Below, piece by piece: positions 35,637-44,069 of a stretch of DNA of 64,000 bases; within the stretch, counting starts at the first letter, position 1, and each line of letters starts with the position of its first letter. The notes under the pieces are model-generated. The model made no database searches. It saw nothing but the letters and a program-made list of their open reading frames with translations, and was not told where the DNA came from. Made by a program: the position numbers and the translations under genes. This stretch comes from Pullilachnospira sp963929535 (GTDB taxonomy: Bacteria > Bacillota > Clostridia > Lachnospirales > Lachnospiraceae). The stretch covers positions 4,557-68,556 of the forward strand of contig CAWVIZ010000015.1 in the NCBI GenBank assembly GCA_963929535.1, given 5' to 3'.

Positions 35637-36515
35637 TTATTTCTCCATTTTTCGCGTCATAGCCTCGTTCATGACTCTTAACTTTCTATTCATAGGACTA
35701 TCCGGCGCATATTCTAGTTTTTCGATTGGAAGGAAATCTGCCGCTTTTTTCAAGCTGTCATTCCAAAACACATTGTCATGAAGCCCCGGGCGGCTGTCCC
35801 ATGTCACATCATATCCAAGCTCCAAAAGCAGATTCTTGAAATCCAGATTTGCTCGATACAGGGAAACATCTTCTGTGCCGCAATCCATATAAATCTTCGG
35901 CTTTATCTTTTTGGAAGAAGCAAGCTTCCGTGCCAAAGCATCGTAATCCCAATCAGCCCCTTCAAAATCTTGGATTTTCTCCAGCCCAAATATATTCTGA
36001 TACTGAATACGGGTAAAGTAGTCCAGTCCTTCTTCTTCATTGGCTCTCAAAATCAGCCGCTTGATCAAGGCTGAGGAAAAGGCGGTAATATAGCCGAATG
36101 TTTCCGGATTTCGCAATCCGTTGACAATCGCGCCAAAACCACCCATAGAAAGGCCGCCAATAAAGGTTTCTTCCCTCTTATGAGAAAGAGGAAAGGTGTT
36201 CCGGGTAAACTCCACCAATTCCTGACTGACAAAGGTTCCATAAGCTGAACCAGTCAATGGCGAATCAGCATAGAAGGAATTCTCTCCGTTCGGCATAACG
36301 ATAGCCAGGGAATACTGGTTTGCGATATTCCATAGAGATTCCATGCCATACCATCCTACCTGGCTGCCGGTCATTCCGTGGAGCAGATATAACGTAGGAA
36401 ATGGTTTCTTTTGCTGCAGTTCCTTATACGATCCCTGATCTGTTGGAAGAAGCACACCGCACCGTACAGAACGATTCAGGGATTGAGAGAAAAACTCCAC
36501 ATTACAAAAAGCCAT
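35637..36515 (-). CDS. alpha/beta-hydrolase esterase (tributyrin esterase / esterase D type)
   Basis: A 292-residue protein. The oxyanion region is TLYLLHGMTGSQVGWYG, the nucleophile elbow is G-L-S-M-G (IGGLSMGGFGAIVNGL), and the late His lies in PGLHDNVFWNDSL. This set matches the EstA/esterase D group that splits short acyl esters. There is no signal peptide, so it is cytoplasmic. Upstream lies the IS4 element; the ribosome site (AAGGTG) is weaker than its neighbours'. Confidence 0.85.
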   Translation of the reverse strand: MAFCNVEFFSQSLNRSVRCGVLLPTDQGSYKELQQKKPFPTLYLLHGMTGSQVGWYGMESLWNIANQYSLAIVMPNGENSFYADSPLTGSAYGTFVSQELVEFTRNTFPLSHKREETFIGGLSMGGFGAIVNGLRNPETFGYITAFSSALIKRLILRANEEEGLDYFTRIQYQNIFGLEKIQDFEGADWDYDALARKLASSKKIKPKIYMDCGTEDVSLYRANLDFKNLLLELGYDVTWDSRPGLHDNVFWNDSLKKAADFLPIEKLEYAPDSPMNRKLRVMNEAMTRKMEK

Positions 36516-36701
36516 ATAATCACACCTTACGAATTGTTCTTATTCAAGTCCCAATGTCATTTAGTTAACACCGTGTGTCCAGAATGGTTAGATTACCTAT
36601 AAGGGGTCTACCCATTTTTTTAATAGGGTATTGACAAAATACCCAAAATGTGCGGCCTCTTGAATGAGCGATATATCACTTTTTCAAGGAGGCACACCAT
36701 T

Positions 36702-38045
36702 ATGATCCATCAAGCAATTAAAGAACTATTTGCAGCATCTGTAGAAAATATCTGTTCTAATATCTCGGATTATTCCGTTCATCCGGATATGGATTTCCAA
36801 AGGAACCGATTGATTCCTCCTCAAAAACTAATCTCTTTTCTTGTCTCTCAGGGTTCTTCCTCTACCAGAGTGGAAATGCTTGACTTTTGGGGGCTGGATG
36901 CTTCTTCCATTCCCACTTCTTCTGCACTGAACCAACAGCGTCAAAAACTGAAACCGGATGCCCTGCAAGCTATCTTCAAACTTTTTAATTCCTCTGTCAC
37001 CCAATTGCTCCCAGATGCTTTCTGCAATGGCAAATATCGTTTTTTGGCCGCAGACGGTTCTACCTGCACATATTTCAGTACGCCATCTTTTTCTCCTGAT
37101 GAGTACTATTGTTCACCCGGTAACTCCATCAGAGGGGTCTACAGTATGCATCTAAATGCTTTTTATGATCTCGCAACCCACACTTATACGGATGCCTTGA
37201 TCCAGCCTGTCCATGACAAAAATGAATTCGGCGCTTTCTGCATCATGGTTGACCGCCATGAGATCCCCCAAGGAAGTAAGAACGTCTATATTGGCGACCG
37301 TGGCTATTGTTCCTATAACAACATGGCCCATGTAATAGAACAAGGTCAGTCCTTTTTGTTCCGCACCAAAGATATCCACTCCAAAGGCCTGGTCGGTAAT
37401 TTCGACTTCCCGGAAGACGAATCTTTTGACATAGATGTCAAGGTCACCCTGGTCCGGAGCCATTCAAGGAAAGTCCAGGTCAATCCTGACACTTACAAAC
37501 GCTTCGTGGATCAGGCGTCTGCTTTTGATTACATCCCTTATGGGAGTTATGAAACCTATGAGCTTGCGTTTCGTATTGTAAGATTCCCTATCCGCGAATC
37601 ATCTTTTGAATGTATCGTTACGAATCTGCCGCGTGATGAGTTCCAGCCGGAGCAGATCAAGACATTGTACGATTCCAGGTGGGGAATCGAATCTTCGTTC
37701 AGAAAACTGAAATACACCATAGGCCTGAGCAATTTTCACTCCTATAAACCGCAGTATATTGAACAGGAAATCTGGGCAAAACTCATTGCCTATAATATAA
37801 CGGAAACCCTGATCAACTGTACGGTACTGGAAACCCGCGGTACAAAACATGAATATAAAGTCAATTTTACAATGGCTGCACATATCTGCAGGGTCTTTCT
37901 CCGTCTGGCCACGGAGAAAGACCAATATGATGTAATGCTGTTATTGCAAAGGGAACTAATCCCCATCCGAAGTGGCCGCCAATACCCGAGACTTCAAACA
38001 GCCCATTTCCGGAGGCCTCGATACTTCATATATCGAGCCGCATAA
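36702..38045 (+). CDS. IS4-family transposase
   Basis: A 447-residue DDE transposase. The IS4 signature Y-x2-R-x3-E-x6-K is exact in YDSRWGIESSFRKLK. The first Asp is in LAADGSTCTYF and the second in VYIGDRGYCSY. The start at 36702 follows CAAGGAGGCACACCATT. The frame is intact, so the enzyme may be active. I could not identify matching terminal inverted repeats: CAATGTCATTTAGTTAAC near 36550 looks like a left end, but no partner is visible before the integrase remnant. The right end is therefore probably lost or rearranged. Confidence 0.9.
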   Translation: MIHQAIKELFAASVENICSNISDYSVHPDMDFQRNRLIPPQKLISFLVSQGSSSTRVEMLDFWGLDASSIPTSSALNQQRQKLKPDALQAIFKLFNSSVTQLLPDAFCNGKYRFLAADGSTCTYFSTPSFSPDEYYCSPGNSIRGVYSMHLNAFYDLATHTYTDALIQPVHDKNEFGAFCIMVDRHEIPQGSKNVYIGDRGYCSYNNMAHVIEQGQSFLFRTKDIHSKGLVGNFDFPEDESFDIDVKVTLVRSHSRKVQVNPDTYKRFVDQASAFDYIPYGSYETYELAFRIVRFPIRESSFECIVTNLPRDEFQPEQIKTLYDSRWGIESSFRKLKYTIGLSNFHSYKPQYIEQEIWAKLIAYNITETLINCTVLETRGTKHEYKVNFTMAAHICRVFLRLATEKDQYDVMLLLQRELIPIRSGRQYPRLQTAHFRRPRYFIYRAA

Positions 38046-38072
38046 AGCATTACCATCCTCATTATAACTCTT

Positions 38073-38101
38073 AAAAAGGCAGACGTGCAATCTGTCTTTT
38101 T
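38073..38101. terminator. terminator after the IS4 transposase
   Basis: Stem AAAAAGGCAGA / TCTGTCTTTTT with a 7-nt loop starts 28 bp after the transposase stop; T runs on both sides make it usable from both strands. The minus-strand integrase remnant ends just beyond it. Confidence 0.7.
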
Positions 38102-38123
38102 GTCGTGTCCAAAATATGTGCCA

Positions 38124-38822
38124 TCATACTCCTGTAACAATGTACTGCCACAGTCGCTTGAATTGTGTGTAGGACAGCGGCTCTCCGTCCCGATTGGCAA
38201 CCACATAGTCTGAAGTGGATTTTTTCTTTGCCTCTTTCAAACATTCGGCTAAACAATCCGGGAGAGGGATATTTCTCTCCGCAGCCTTTGTCTTTAGCTC
38301 TGTCAGAATAACCGGCCTATTATGTTCTGTGTGCCATGCCCTTCGTACCGTCAAATACGGGGCATCCGTATCCAGATATACGGAATCCCATTGTAGTGCC
38401 AAGATTTCTTCCCGACGCAACCCAGCATATAGGCCAATCATCACGAACACATAGGGCGGCAACCCGCGAATGGCATCCAAAAGTCGTTCTACCTGTTCAT
38501 CTGTCAACGCTTGTTTTTCCTCTTGTGGAACGCCACCACCCTTTGCATTGAGGTATATCGTCGGGTTCGTGTCAATGACGTGGCTTTCCTTTGCTGCCCG
38601 AAAAATAGACTTATAAAGAATGACTACGGACTTGTAAACCGATGCGGATTTCTTGGAAACAGGTACAAGGGCAAGCTGGATGTCATCCAATGTTACCTCA
38701 GCCATTCTCTTTTCTCCCAACTCCCCAATAATATGCCGCCGCACTTTGGACGTATAATCAATCAATGTGGTGACCTCAACATATTGGCCGCGAATCCATA
38801 TTCTTTTTTTGCCAGCTTCCAC
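38124..38822 (-). pseudogene. tyrosine site-specific integrase, C-terminally truncated
   Basis: This 232-residue reading frame covers the N-terminal SAM-like domain and the start of the catalytic domain with the first active-site Arg (GLYAGLRREEILALQWD). It stops after QFKRLWQYIVTGV. The H-x-x-R box and nucleophile Tyr of phage/Tn916-type integrases are missing, so it cannot recombine DNA. Truncation lies at the boundary with the IS4 region. The start is GTG at 38820-38822 with GGAGGT, directly behind a 17-bp inverted repeat. It marks the end of a former integrative element. Confidence 0.88.
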
Positions 38823-38833
38823 GCTGTTTACCT

Positions 38834-38871
38834 CCGATCAGTCTGAATTTTGAGAAATTCAGACTGATCGG
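38834..38871 (-). promoter_or_regulatory. perfect 17-bp hairpin abutting the integrase ribosome site
   Basis: CCGATCAGTCTGAATTT (38834-38850) and its exact complement (38855-38871) are separated by TGAG. On the minus strand the stem's end runs into the integrase ribosome site (GATCGGAGG), so folding of the leader could hide it. Alternatively it is a dyad operator or an integrase arm site. Confidence 0.6.
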
Positions 38872-38910
38872 GGGGGCACGACACCTTGGGAATAAGCTGT
38901 GGTGATATAC

Positions 38911-38965
38911 AAAAAAGCACCTGCGTGGTGGGGCTATTCCCCACACAGCAAGTGCGTTTCTTTTT
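38911..38965. terminator. bidirectional terminator-like hairpin
   Basis: A long stem with AAAAAAGCAC on the left and AGTGCGTTTCTTTTT on the right, with inner GTGGGG / CCCCAC. It lies upstream of the integrase remnant and would insulate it from neighbours. Confidence 0.65.
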
Positions 38966-38983
38966 AGTTCGTATAAATTATGA

Positions 38984-39282
38984 CATGACAGTTCACAAGG
39001 AAGAGTGGATGATCCCGCTACATGGCAGGAAGTTTTTTTGGCTGTGTACCATCAGAACGCAATCGGCCTATTTTATCAAATAAAACTCGCTGCTTCTGAT
39101 TAGCAGCGAAGCGCAGTCATTCCAGCGCATAAAAAAATCCCTCCAAACCTAAACGCAGGAATGGAAGGATGGACATGACAAATCCCCCTGCCAATACCTC
39201 GTTTTTTTTATTGGCAGGGTATGTTTTCTCTCCAGTTCACCATTTTTTGTACTTCCAGTTCTCTAAAATTTGAACTGTCATG
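38984..39282. repeat. 299-bp segment bounded by 12-bp inverted repeats
   Basis: CATGACAGTTCA (38984-38995) and TGAACTGTCATG (39271-39282) are exact inverse complements. Inside are two further hairpins: CGCTGCT...AGCAGCG (39088-39108) and CCCTGCCAAT...ATTGGCAGGG (39186-39219, with eight T in the loop). No gene with a convincing ribosome site is present. It may be a control or end region of the former integrative element, or a MITE. Confidence 0.5.
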
Positions 39283-39334
39283 CCATTATCAAACTGACAT
39301 GGATCACTAAAATAGAAAGAGGGGTGAACTGAAA

Positions 39335-39418
39335 GTGCATAATCAACATGAAATCCTTGGAGAGATTATAAAGAACGCCCGTGCAAAGGCAGATATGACC
39401 GTAGAAGCTTTACGATAA
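39335..39418 (+). pseudogene. N-terminal stub of an XRE-type helix-turn-helix regulator
   Basis: From GTG at 39335 (GAGGGGTGAACTGAAA upstream) 27 codons encode HNQHEILGEIIKNARAKADM then TVEALR and a TAA. This is the first helix and a half of a Cro/CI-type domain like those of Tn916-family elements, where the protein would continue through the recognition helix. The remainder is gone. Confidence 0.6.
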
Positions 39419-39440
39419 AGGTTCGAATTATAATGTGTGA

Positions 39441-39600
39441 GGGGGGATAGATATAGATGGAAAATGGATTTTATGTCCTATCTGCGGAAACAAAACGCGT
39501 GATAGAATTAGGTTGGATACTGTTTTAATAAATTATCCTCTCTACTGTCCGAAATGTAAGAACGAAACCTTAATTAAAGTAAAAAACTTTCAAATGATAT
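39441..39600 (+). pseudogene. cysteine-rich KTR protein remnant
   Basis: The frame reads KWILCPICGNKTRDRIR, then LYCPKCKNETLIKVK, the two C-x2-C knuckles of the cysteine-rich KTR proteins found in Tn916-like conjugative elements. No ATG, GTG or TTG lies between the upstream in-frame TGA (39438-39440) and the first Cys, and the 3' end runs into the IS3-family element. Both ends look damaged. The intact family is about 60 residues long. Confidence 0.65.
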
Positions 39601-39642
39601 TGTCAAGATTAGTTGACACATTTTTCTCAAGGATATCACTGA

Positions 39643-40551
39643 CTATGCAGCCACCTCCAAAGCCTCATAGTACTGCCTGCGTTTTACCATGGGAGGAAGG
39701 CCGCCATTGGCAGAGCAGATCCTCCGGTTGTTCCAGTAGCTGAGGAAGTATCTCCAGATAAGTACCTTTAGTTCTTCTACTTCCATCTGCTTTGTGTCAT
39801 AACGGTCATAAAGAAGCTCCGTCTTCATTCTGGCCCACATGCTCTCGCAGCGTGCATTATCATGGCAGCGCCCTCCGGCACTGTTCATGCTTTGATGGAT
39901 ATGATGCTCCCGGATGGTCTGACGGTAGGACTCGCTGGTATACTGTGTCCCGCGGTCACTGTGGATGACAGCGCCTTCCAACGCAGGATAGGCAGTCAGG
40001 GCGTTTTCCAATGTATGGATACATAGATCGGCTTTCATATTTGTTTCCATTGCCAGACCGAGGACACTAAGATCAAAGCAGTCAAAAATCGCAGATACAT
40101 ACAGTTTCCCATTGGATGCCGGAATCTCCGTGATATCCGTAATACATTTTTCTAATGGGGTATCAGAACGGAAGTCCCGTTTTAGCAGATCATCCGATTT
40201 CATGGCTTCACGATCAGCCTTTGTGATCCCGTTGGGTTTTCTCTTAGGTCGATGGCTAAGGCCAATCTGATCCATAACTCGGTATACGGTTCTCTCACTG
40301 GGAATATGCACTCCTTCCGGCTGTTTCAGCAACAATGCCTGGTACATCCGGATTCGACCATAAGTATCGTTACATTCATCTTCACTGACGATTTCTTTCA
40401 TGGCATCTGCCAAATCCTGGTACTTCCAGGGACGGTCTTTATTTGCGAGATATTTATAGAAGCCTTGGCGGCTGACCCCAAGCATTCTGCAGTAAAACGA
40501 GATTTTCCCGGTAATCCTGCCGTCTTCTGTCTTCAGGGCCAGAAAGATCAT
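39643..40551 (-). CDS. IS3-family transposase OrfB (DDE integrase core)
   Basis: A 302-residue protein with an HTH_21-type N-terminal part (MLGVSRQGFYKYL) and an rve core. The Asp boxes are in CITDITEIP and VIHSDRGTQYTSESYRQ; the Glu is in NARCESMWARMKTELLY. The frame is intact. Its ATG overlaps the orfA stop (ATGA), so it may be made by re-initiation rather than by the frameshift common in IS150 relatives. Confidence 0.9.
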   Translation of the reverse strand: MIFLALKTEDGRITGKISFYCRMLGVSRQGFYKYLANKDRPWKYQDLADAMKEIVSEDECNDTYGRIRMYQALLLKQPEGVHIPSERTVYRVMDQIGLSHRPKRKPNGITKADREAMKSDDLLKRDFRSDTPLEKCITDITEIPASNGKLYVSAIFDCFDLSVLGLAMETNMKADLCIHTLENALTAYPALEGAVIHSDRGTQYTSESYRQTIREHHIHQSMNSAGGRCHDNARCESMWARMKTELLYDRYDTKQMEVEELKVLIWRYFLSYWNNRRICSANGGLPPMVKRRQYYEALEVAA

Positions 40552-40880
40552 TCTCTGGTTTTTGCCGACTTCCGACGGCTGGCGGCGAAAAAAGCACTGG
40601 CTTCCTCCAGGAATTCGTTTTCTTCCTTCAGGCGACGGATTTCCTTATCCTGTTCCTTTACCCGTTTGCGCAGCATGGTAATTTCTTCTGCCAGGCTCAT
40701 TGCGCTGGTGGGAGTATGGGAGCCTTCTCCGATATCCAGCTTACCGGCTCTAACAGCTTTCAGCCAGGTATGGATGGTTCCTTCTGGGATTCCTAATTCT
40801 TTAGCAGCCTTAGCGCCGCCGATTTCCTTGGCAAGTTTTACTGCCTGTACTTTGTATTCATGGTCATATTTACGTGCCAC
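40548..40880 (-). CDS. IS3-family transposase OrfA (helix-turn-helix)
   Basis: A 110-residue HTH protein. It begins MARKYDHEYKVQAVKLAKEI, then has the recognition helix GIPEGTIHTWLKAV and a C-terminal leucine-zipper-like coil (EITMLRKRVKEQDKEIRRLK) that dimerises IS3 OrfA proteins. The stop overlaps the orfB start by 4 bp. Confidence 0.9.
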   Translation of the reverse strand: MARKYDHEYKVQAVKLAKEIGGAKAAKELGIPEGTIHTWLKAVRAGKLDIGEGSHTPTSAMSLAEEITMLRKRVKEQDKEIRRLKEENEFLEEASAFFAASRRKSAKTRE

Positions 40881-40935
40881 TTTGAATGCCTCCTTATTCT
40901 CTTGGTTTTATTATGAAATCCTTGAGAATAAGCTG

Positions 40936-41439
40936 TCAACTTTTTTTATACCACACCACACTTGGAAATTCTATGCTCGTCAGTTTACCGCAATCATTGA
41001 ACGCAAAATTATTAATAGTCTCCAGTCGGCTCCCTTCTGCAAAGGTTACGCTATCCAAATTTGAACAGCTCTGGAACGCTCTCTCCTCAATGGAAATTAC
41101 ACTGGCTGGGATTTTTACACTTTCTAATTTTTTACAAAGCTGAAACGCTTGGACTCCAATACTCTCGATCCCCTCCGGGATCTCTATGCTCGTTAAATTT
41201 CCGCAATTAAAGAACGCAGCCTTCCCAATAGCAGTGACCGGCTTTCCCTCTATCTCGTTCGGAATTACGACGCTCGCTTCGTTTCCTGTATATCCGGTTA
41301 TGGTCACACTTTCGCCGTTGACTTCATATACCAATCCTTCGGCTGTAGTCTCTCCCGCCGCAAACACGGTCATGGGCAGCATTCCCAACACCATGCACAG
41401 GGACAGCAGCAGCGCCGCCAGTTTCCTTTTTGCTTGAAT
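40936..41439 (-). pseudogene. BspA-like leucine-rich-repeat surface protein, truncated, start codon ATT
   Basis: The 167-codon frame begins IQAKRKLAALLLSLCMVLGM, a Sec signal peptide almost identical to that of the next surface gene, followed by an exported domain and BspA-type repeats (GNLTSIEIPEGIESIGVQAF, SNLDSVTFAEGS). The paralogue at 44069 has ATG where this copy has ATT (41437-41439); the ribosome site AAGGAGGAG is intact. The C-terminus is lost: the last native residues (SIEFPSV) run into the IS3 end, adding WYKKS and a stop. Wall anchor and further repeats are therefore missing. Confidence 0.75.
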
Positions 41440-41715
41440 TTGGTTTCTCCTCCTTGTCAAACGAGATTGCTTATCCTTTGGTATCCACCAAAGGATAGAA
41501 GGGATATCCCTTCTTGAAAAAATACCGGCTGCGCCGGGGCGGGCTGTGGGTTTTGCACGAAGCCCGCCCGCAGGCGCTTTTGCCGGTTTTGTTTTATCTC
41601 TCAGCCTTATTTCCCGGCCGCCGCCTTTTTCCGCCTGTAGAGCAGCATTCCCAGCACGCCGCCGCAGGAAGCCAGCATCAGGCCGATCCACAGCGCCATA
41701 TCGCTGCTGTCCCCG
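41355..41715. repeat. copy 1 of a ~360-bp sorting-signal/spacer/signal-peptide repeat
   Basis: This stretch spans the end of one surface gene (sorting signal), the 167-bp spacer and the signal peptide of the next. It matches 43985-44345 at roughly nine positions in ten by eye, including the spacer palindrome ATCCTTTGGT-nnn-ACCAAAGGAT. It points to tandem gene duplication with the central domains replaced. Confidence 0.75.
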
Positions 41716-44069
41716 GTCTGTGGGCTTTCTGTTTGCCCAGAAGGCTTGCCCTGCTGTTCGGGCTTGGCTGGATCGGTTGGCTCAGTCGGGTCGGTAGGAG
41801 TGGTCGGGTCAGTAGGATCCGTTGGCTCAGTCGGGTCGGTAGGAGTGGTCGGGTCAGTAGGATCCGTTGGCTCAGTCGGGTCGGTAGGAGTGGTCGGGTC
41901 AGTAGGATCCGTTGGCTCAGTGGGTTCAACCGGCTCCAAAGAGGAACGAACCTGCACATATTTTTCGTTCTGATACTCTGTGCCGGCAGGATCGCCAATA
42001 ATTTCCTCAGCCGCAGCAGAATCACCGGCCGCTACAACAGGATCGGTGTAGCCAGATAAGTCAGGTTTCCAGCGCATGGCGCCCTTTCCGCCGCTGGCAG
42101 TGACAACCGCTCCGTCGGAGATGGTGAAGATCCCCTTCTGATCGCCGCCCAATTCACCAAAGATATCTTCCTGGCCAGCAAAGATACCATAGTGCTCGCC
42201 GCTTGCAGAAGAGGCATTTACTACGGTTCCGGCTCCGCTGACGATGACATCACCGCAGATGCCGTGATCGTTTACGGAAGAAATATTCACCTTCGCTCCG
42301 TTAATCGCCGTAAGGTCAGTATTAATGCCCGGAGTGCCGAAACTGGCATCCTGAGTTGCATTGTTCTTCGCATTCAGCGTCGCGCCGTCCACCGTCAGTC
42401 CGCCGAGGGCACGTACCGCCGAATACGGCTGAGGCGCCCCGGCGCTGGAAAAGTCAACGATAATATCCACGTCTGCGCCGCCGGTAAGCGTAATGGCACT
42501 GTTGCCGTAAAGCCCGAAACCGGTGCCTCTTATCTGCAGTCTTCCGCTCCCCGTAATGGTCAGGTCCCCGTTGGAATAAATCCCGTTTTCGGTGCTGCCG
42601 CTGCCGTTAATCTGGTTTTCGCCTTTCAGCACAATGGTAAGGTCCGGAATAAGCGCATGTATGGCGGCAAAGTCTTCGCTCACCGTCAGCGTTGCGTTAT
42701 TCAACGTCAGGGTGTTGGTATCCGGGTCATAGGACACCGTAGCGCCCAAACCGTCGGCATCGCCCAGAATATCGTCCTTGTTTGCCGAAGTCACTTCTAT
42801 GCCATTGACCTTAAGCGGGTCAAAGACACACTCCATCACAAAAAGGCTATTGAAGGTGCCGCTTAAAAAGCTGCCGTCCGGTCTCTTTGGCTCATCGTTA
42901 TTCGCCAGGGTATAACCATTATCGGCGGGACGACCGTCCAGATAGACGGATGCCTCCTCAGAGATGGCGTATCCCTCCTTCGCCTTCACCCATACGGAGT
43001 AGTAGTAGGTCACGCCCTCTTCAAAAGTCGTGATTTTCTCATCTTCCGATATCTCGCTGTTGAAAGACTCCTCGCTGGTGATACTCTTGCCGTCGCTACC
43101 GATCCACTGCTCCAGATAAACCTCGTATTTGTCCTGATCCGCCTCGTCCACCGTCGCTGTGAATGCAGGCGTCAGTCCCATTCCCACATTCCAGCTGACG
43201 TTCACCAGATTGACGGCATTCACGATCTCCCTTGTATCCGGCTGTACGATTTCCGTTTCCGGATTGAATTCCAGATAGAGCGTGTAGTCTTTATCTACCA
43301 CCTCATAGACTATCTGGTAGTTATTGGGATCAACTGTTCTCGATGACTCAATGCGCTCAAGCACCGTTTTGACCATCAGGTTATCCCTGGTGACATTCGC
43401 CAGCTCAGGAACCGTTGCCTTATTCTTCTCGAAATACTGATAGAGCAGTTCCGTTACTGCCTGTTTCTCATTCTCACTCGTGGTACCATCAGGCTTTATG
43501 ACATCCGGATTCCCTGTGGCCGTTATACCCTCCTGGTGCAGCTTATTCTCGCTGCCTGGCAGCCCCACATCGACCACTCCCGTATAATACTTATTGACGG
43601 ACGTTATAACGGAGAAATCGTACGTTTTATACGATGCTGAGCTCGAACTGCTCCAGCCAGTCCACTCCGTCACATAGTAGCCCGATAGATTGTCCGGGTC
43701 GCCGGTGCCGGAGACGCCCTCTCTCGCTCTTACCTCTACCTCGTAGGTAGGATTGATAACGCCTTCTGCATTTCCTGTGTTTGTAAAGGTGCAGGTGGTC
43801 TCCCGCTGAACCGTCTTTGTCTCTACCTTTGTCTTTTCTCCGGCAGTGCCGTCAAAGTGTCCGTAAAGGGTCACTTCATACTCAAAGATATCCAGCCCGC
43901 CGGTGGTTTCCGGCTTATCCCAGCTGGCTTTTAAGCCGGTTTCTGTCAGTTCCAGCTTCAGATTTGTTGGCGCAGCCGGTACACCCGCCGCAAAAGCGGT
44001 CATTGGCAGCATCCCCAGCAGCATACACAGGGAAAGCAGCAGCGCCGTCAGTTTCCTTTTTGCTTGCAT
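41607..44069 (-). CDS. sortase-anchored surface protein with SPQTG motif
   Basis: An 820-residue exported protein. The signal peptide MQAKRKLTALLLSLCMLLGM...FAAG is followed by a fibronectin-III-like module (PAAPTNLKLELTETGLKASWD), a long central region, and a part rich in Gly/Asn/Ile turns resembling a right-handed beta-helix (GIYSNGDLTITGSGRLQIRG). Then come a Thr/Pro/Asp repeat stalk, the sorting motif SPQTG-D, a hydrophobic helix and RRKKAAAGK. Start ATG 44067-44069 follows AAGGAGAAACCAA. SPQTG is an LPxTG variant; no sortase gene lies in the window. Adhesion is likely but not shown. Confidence 0.82.
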   Translation of the reverse strand: MQAKRKLTALLLSLCMLLGMLPMTAFAAGVPAAPTNLKLELTETGLKASWDKPETTGGLDIFEYEVTLYGHFDGTAGEKTKVETKTVQRETTCTFTNTGNAEGVINPTYEVEVRAREGVSGTGDPDNLSGYYVTEWTGWSSSSSASYKTYDFSVITSVNKYYTGVVDVGLPGSENKLHQEGITATGNPDVIKPDGTTSENEKQAVTELLYQYFEKNKATVPELANVTRDNLMVKTVLERIESSRTVDPNNYQIVYEVVDKDYTLYLEFNPETEIVQPDTREIVNAVNLVNVSWNVGMGLTPAFTATVDEADQDKYEVYLEQWIGSDGKSITSEESFNSEISEDEKITTFEEGVTYYYSVWVKAKEGYAISEEASVYLDGRPADNGYTLANNDEPKRPDGSFLSGTFNSLFVMECVFDPLKVNGIEVTSANKDDILGDADGLGATVSYDPDTNTLTLNNATLTVSEDFAAIHALIPDLTIVLKGENQINGSGSTENGIYSNGDLTITGSGRLQIRGTGFGLYGNSAITLTGGADVDIIVDFSSAGAPQPYSAVRALGGLTVDGATLNAKNNATQDASFGTPGINTDLTAINGAKVNISSVNDHGICGDVIVSGAGTVVNASSASGEHYGIFAGQEDIFGELGGDQKGIFTISDGAVVTASGGKGAMRWKPDLSGYTDPVVAAGDSAAAEEIIGDPAGTEYQNEKYVQVRSSLEPVEPTEPTDPTDPTTPTDPTEPTDPTDPTTPTDPTEPTDPTDPTTPTDPTEPTDPAKPEQQGKPSGQTESPQTGDSSDMALWIGLMLASCGGVLGMLLYRRKKAAAGK
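41776..41921. repeat. three identical 45-bp tandem repeats plus a partial fourth
   Basis: Copies at 41776-41820, 41821-41865 and 41866-41910 are identical; 41911-41921 starts a fourth. Each encodes 15 residues of the Pro/Thr/Asp wall-spanning stalk. Identity at DNA level suggests recent expansion and likely length variation between strains. Confidence 0.9.

Larger units (their letters stand above)
39611..40941 (-). mobile_element. IS3-family (IS150-like) insertion sequence
   Basis: About 1.33 kb, with related ends: left AGTTGACA...TTCTCAAGGAT (from 39611) and, on the other strand, right AGTTGACA...TTCTCAAGGAT (ending about 40941). It carries orfA and orfB. The flanks are unrelated (KTR stub on the left, truncated surface gene on the right) and no 3-5-bp duplication is clear, so the element probably sits at a rearrangement junction. 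Exact ends are uncertain by a few bases. Confidence 0.75.

Noticed and set aside
38886..39083. 65-codon plus-strand open frame as an excisionase
   Set aside because: It overlaps a terminator hairpin and an inverted-repeat end, and lacks the helix-turn-helix pattern of Tn916-type Xis.
41776..41921. CRISPR-like array
   Set aside because: The 45-bp repeats are contiguous with no spacers and encode an in-frame protein stalk.
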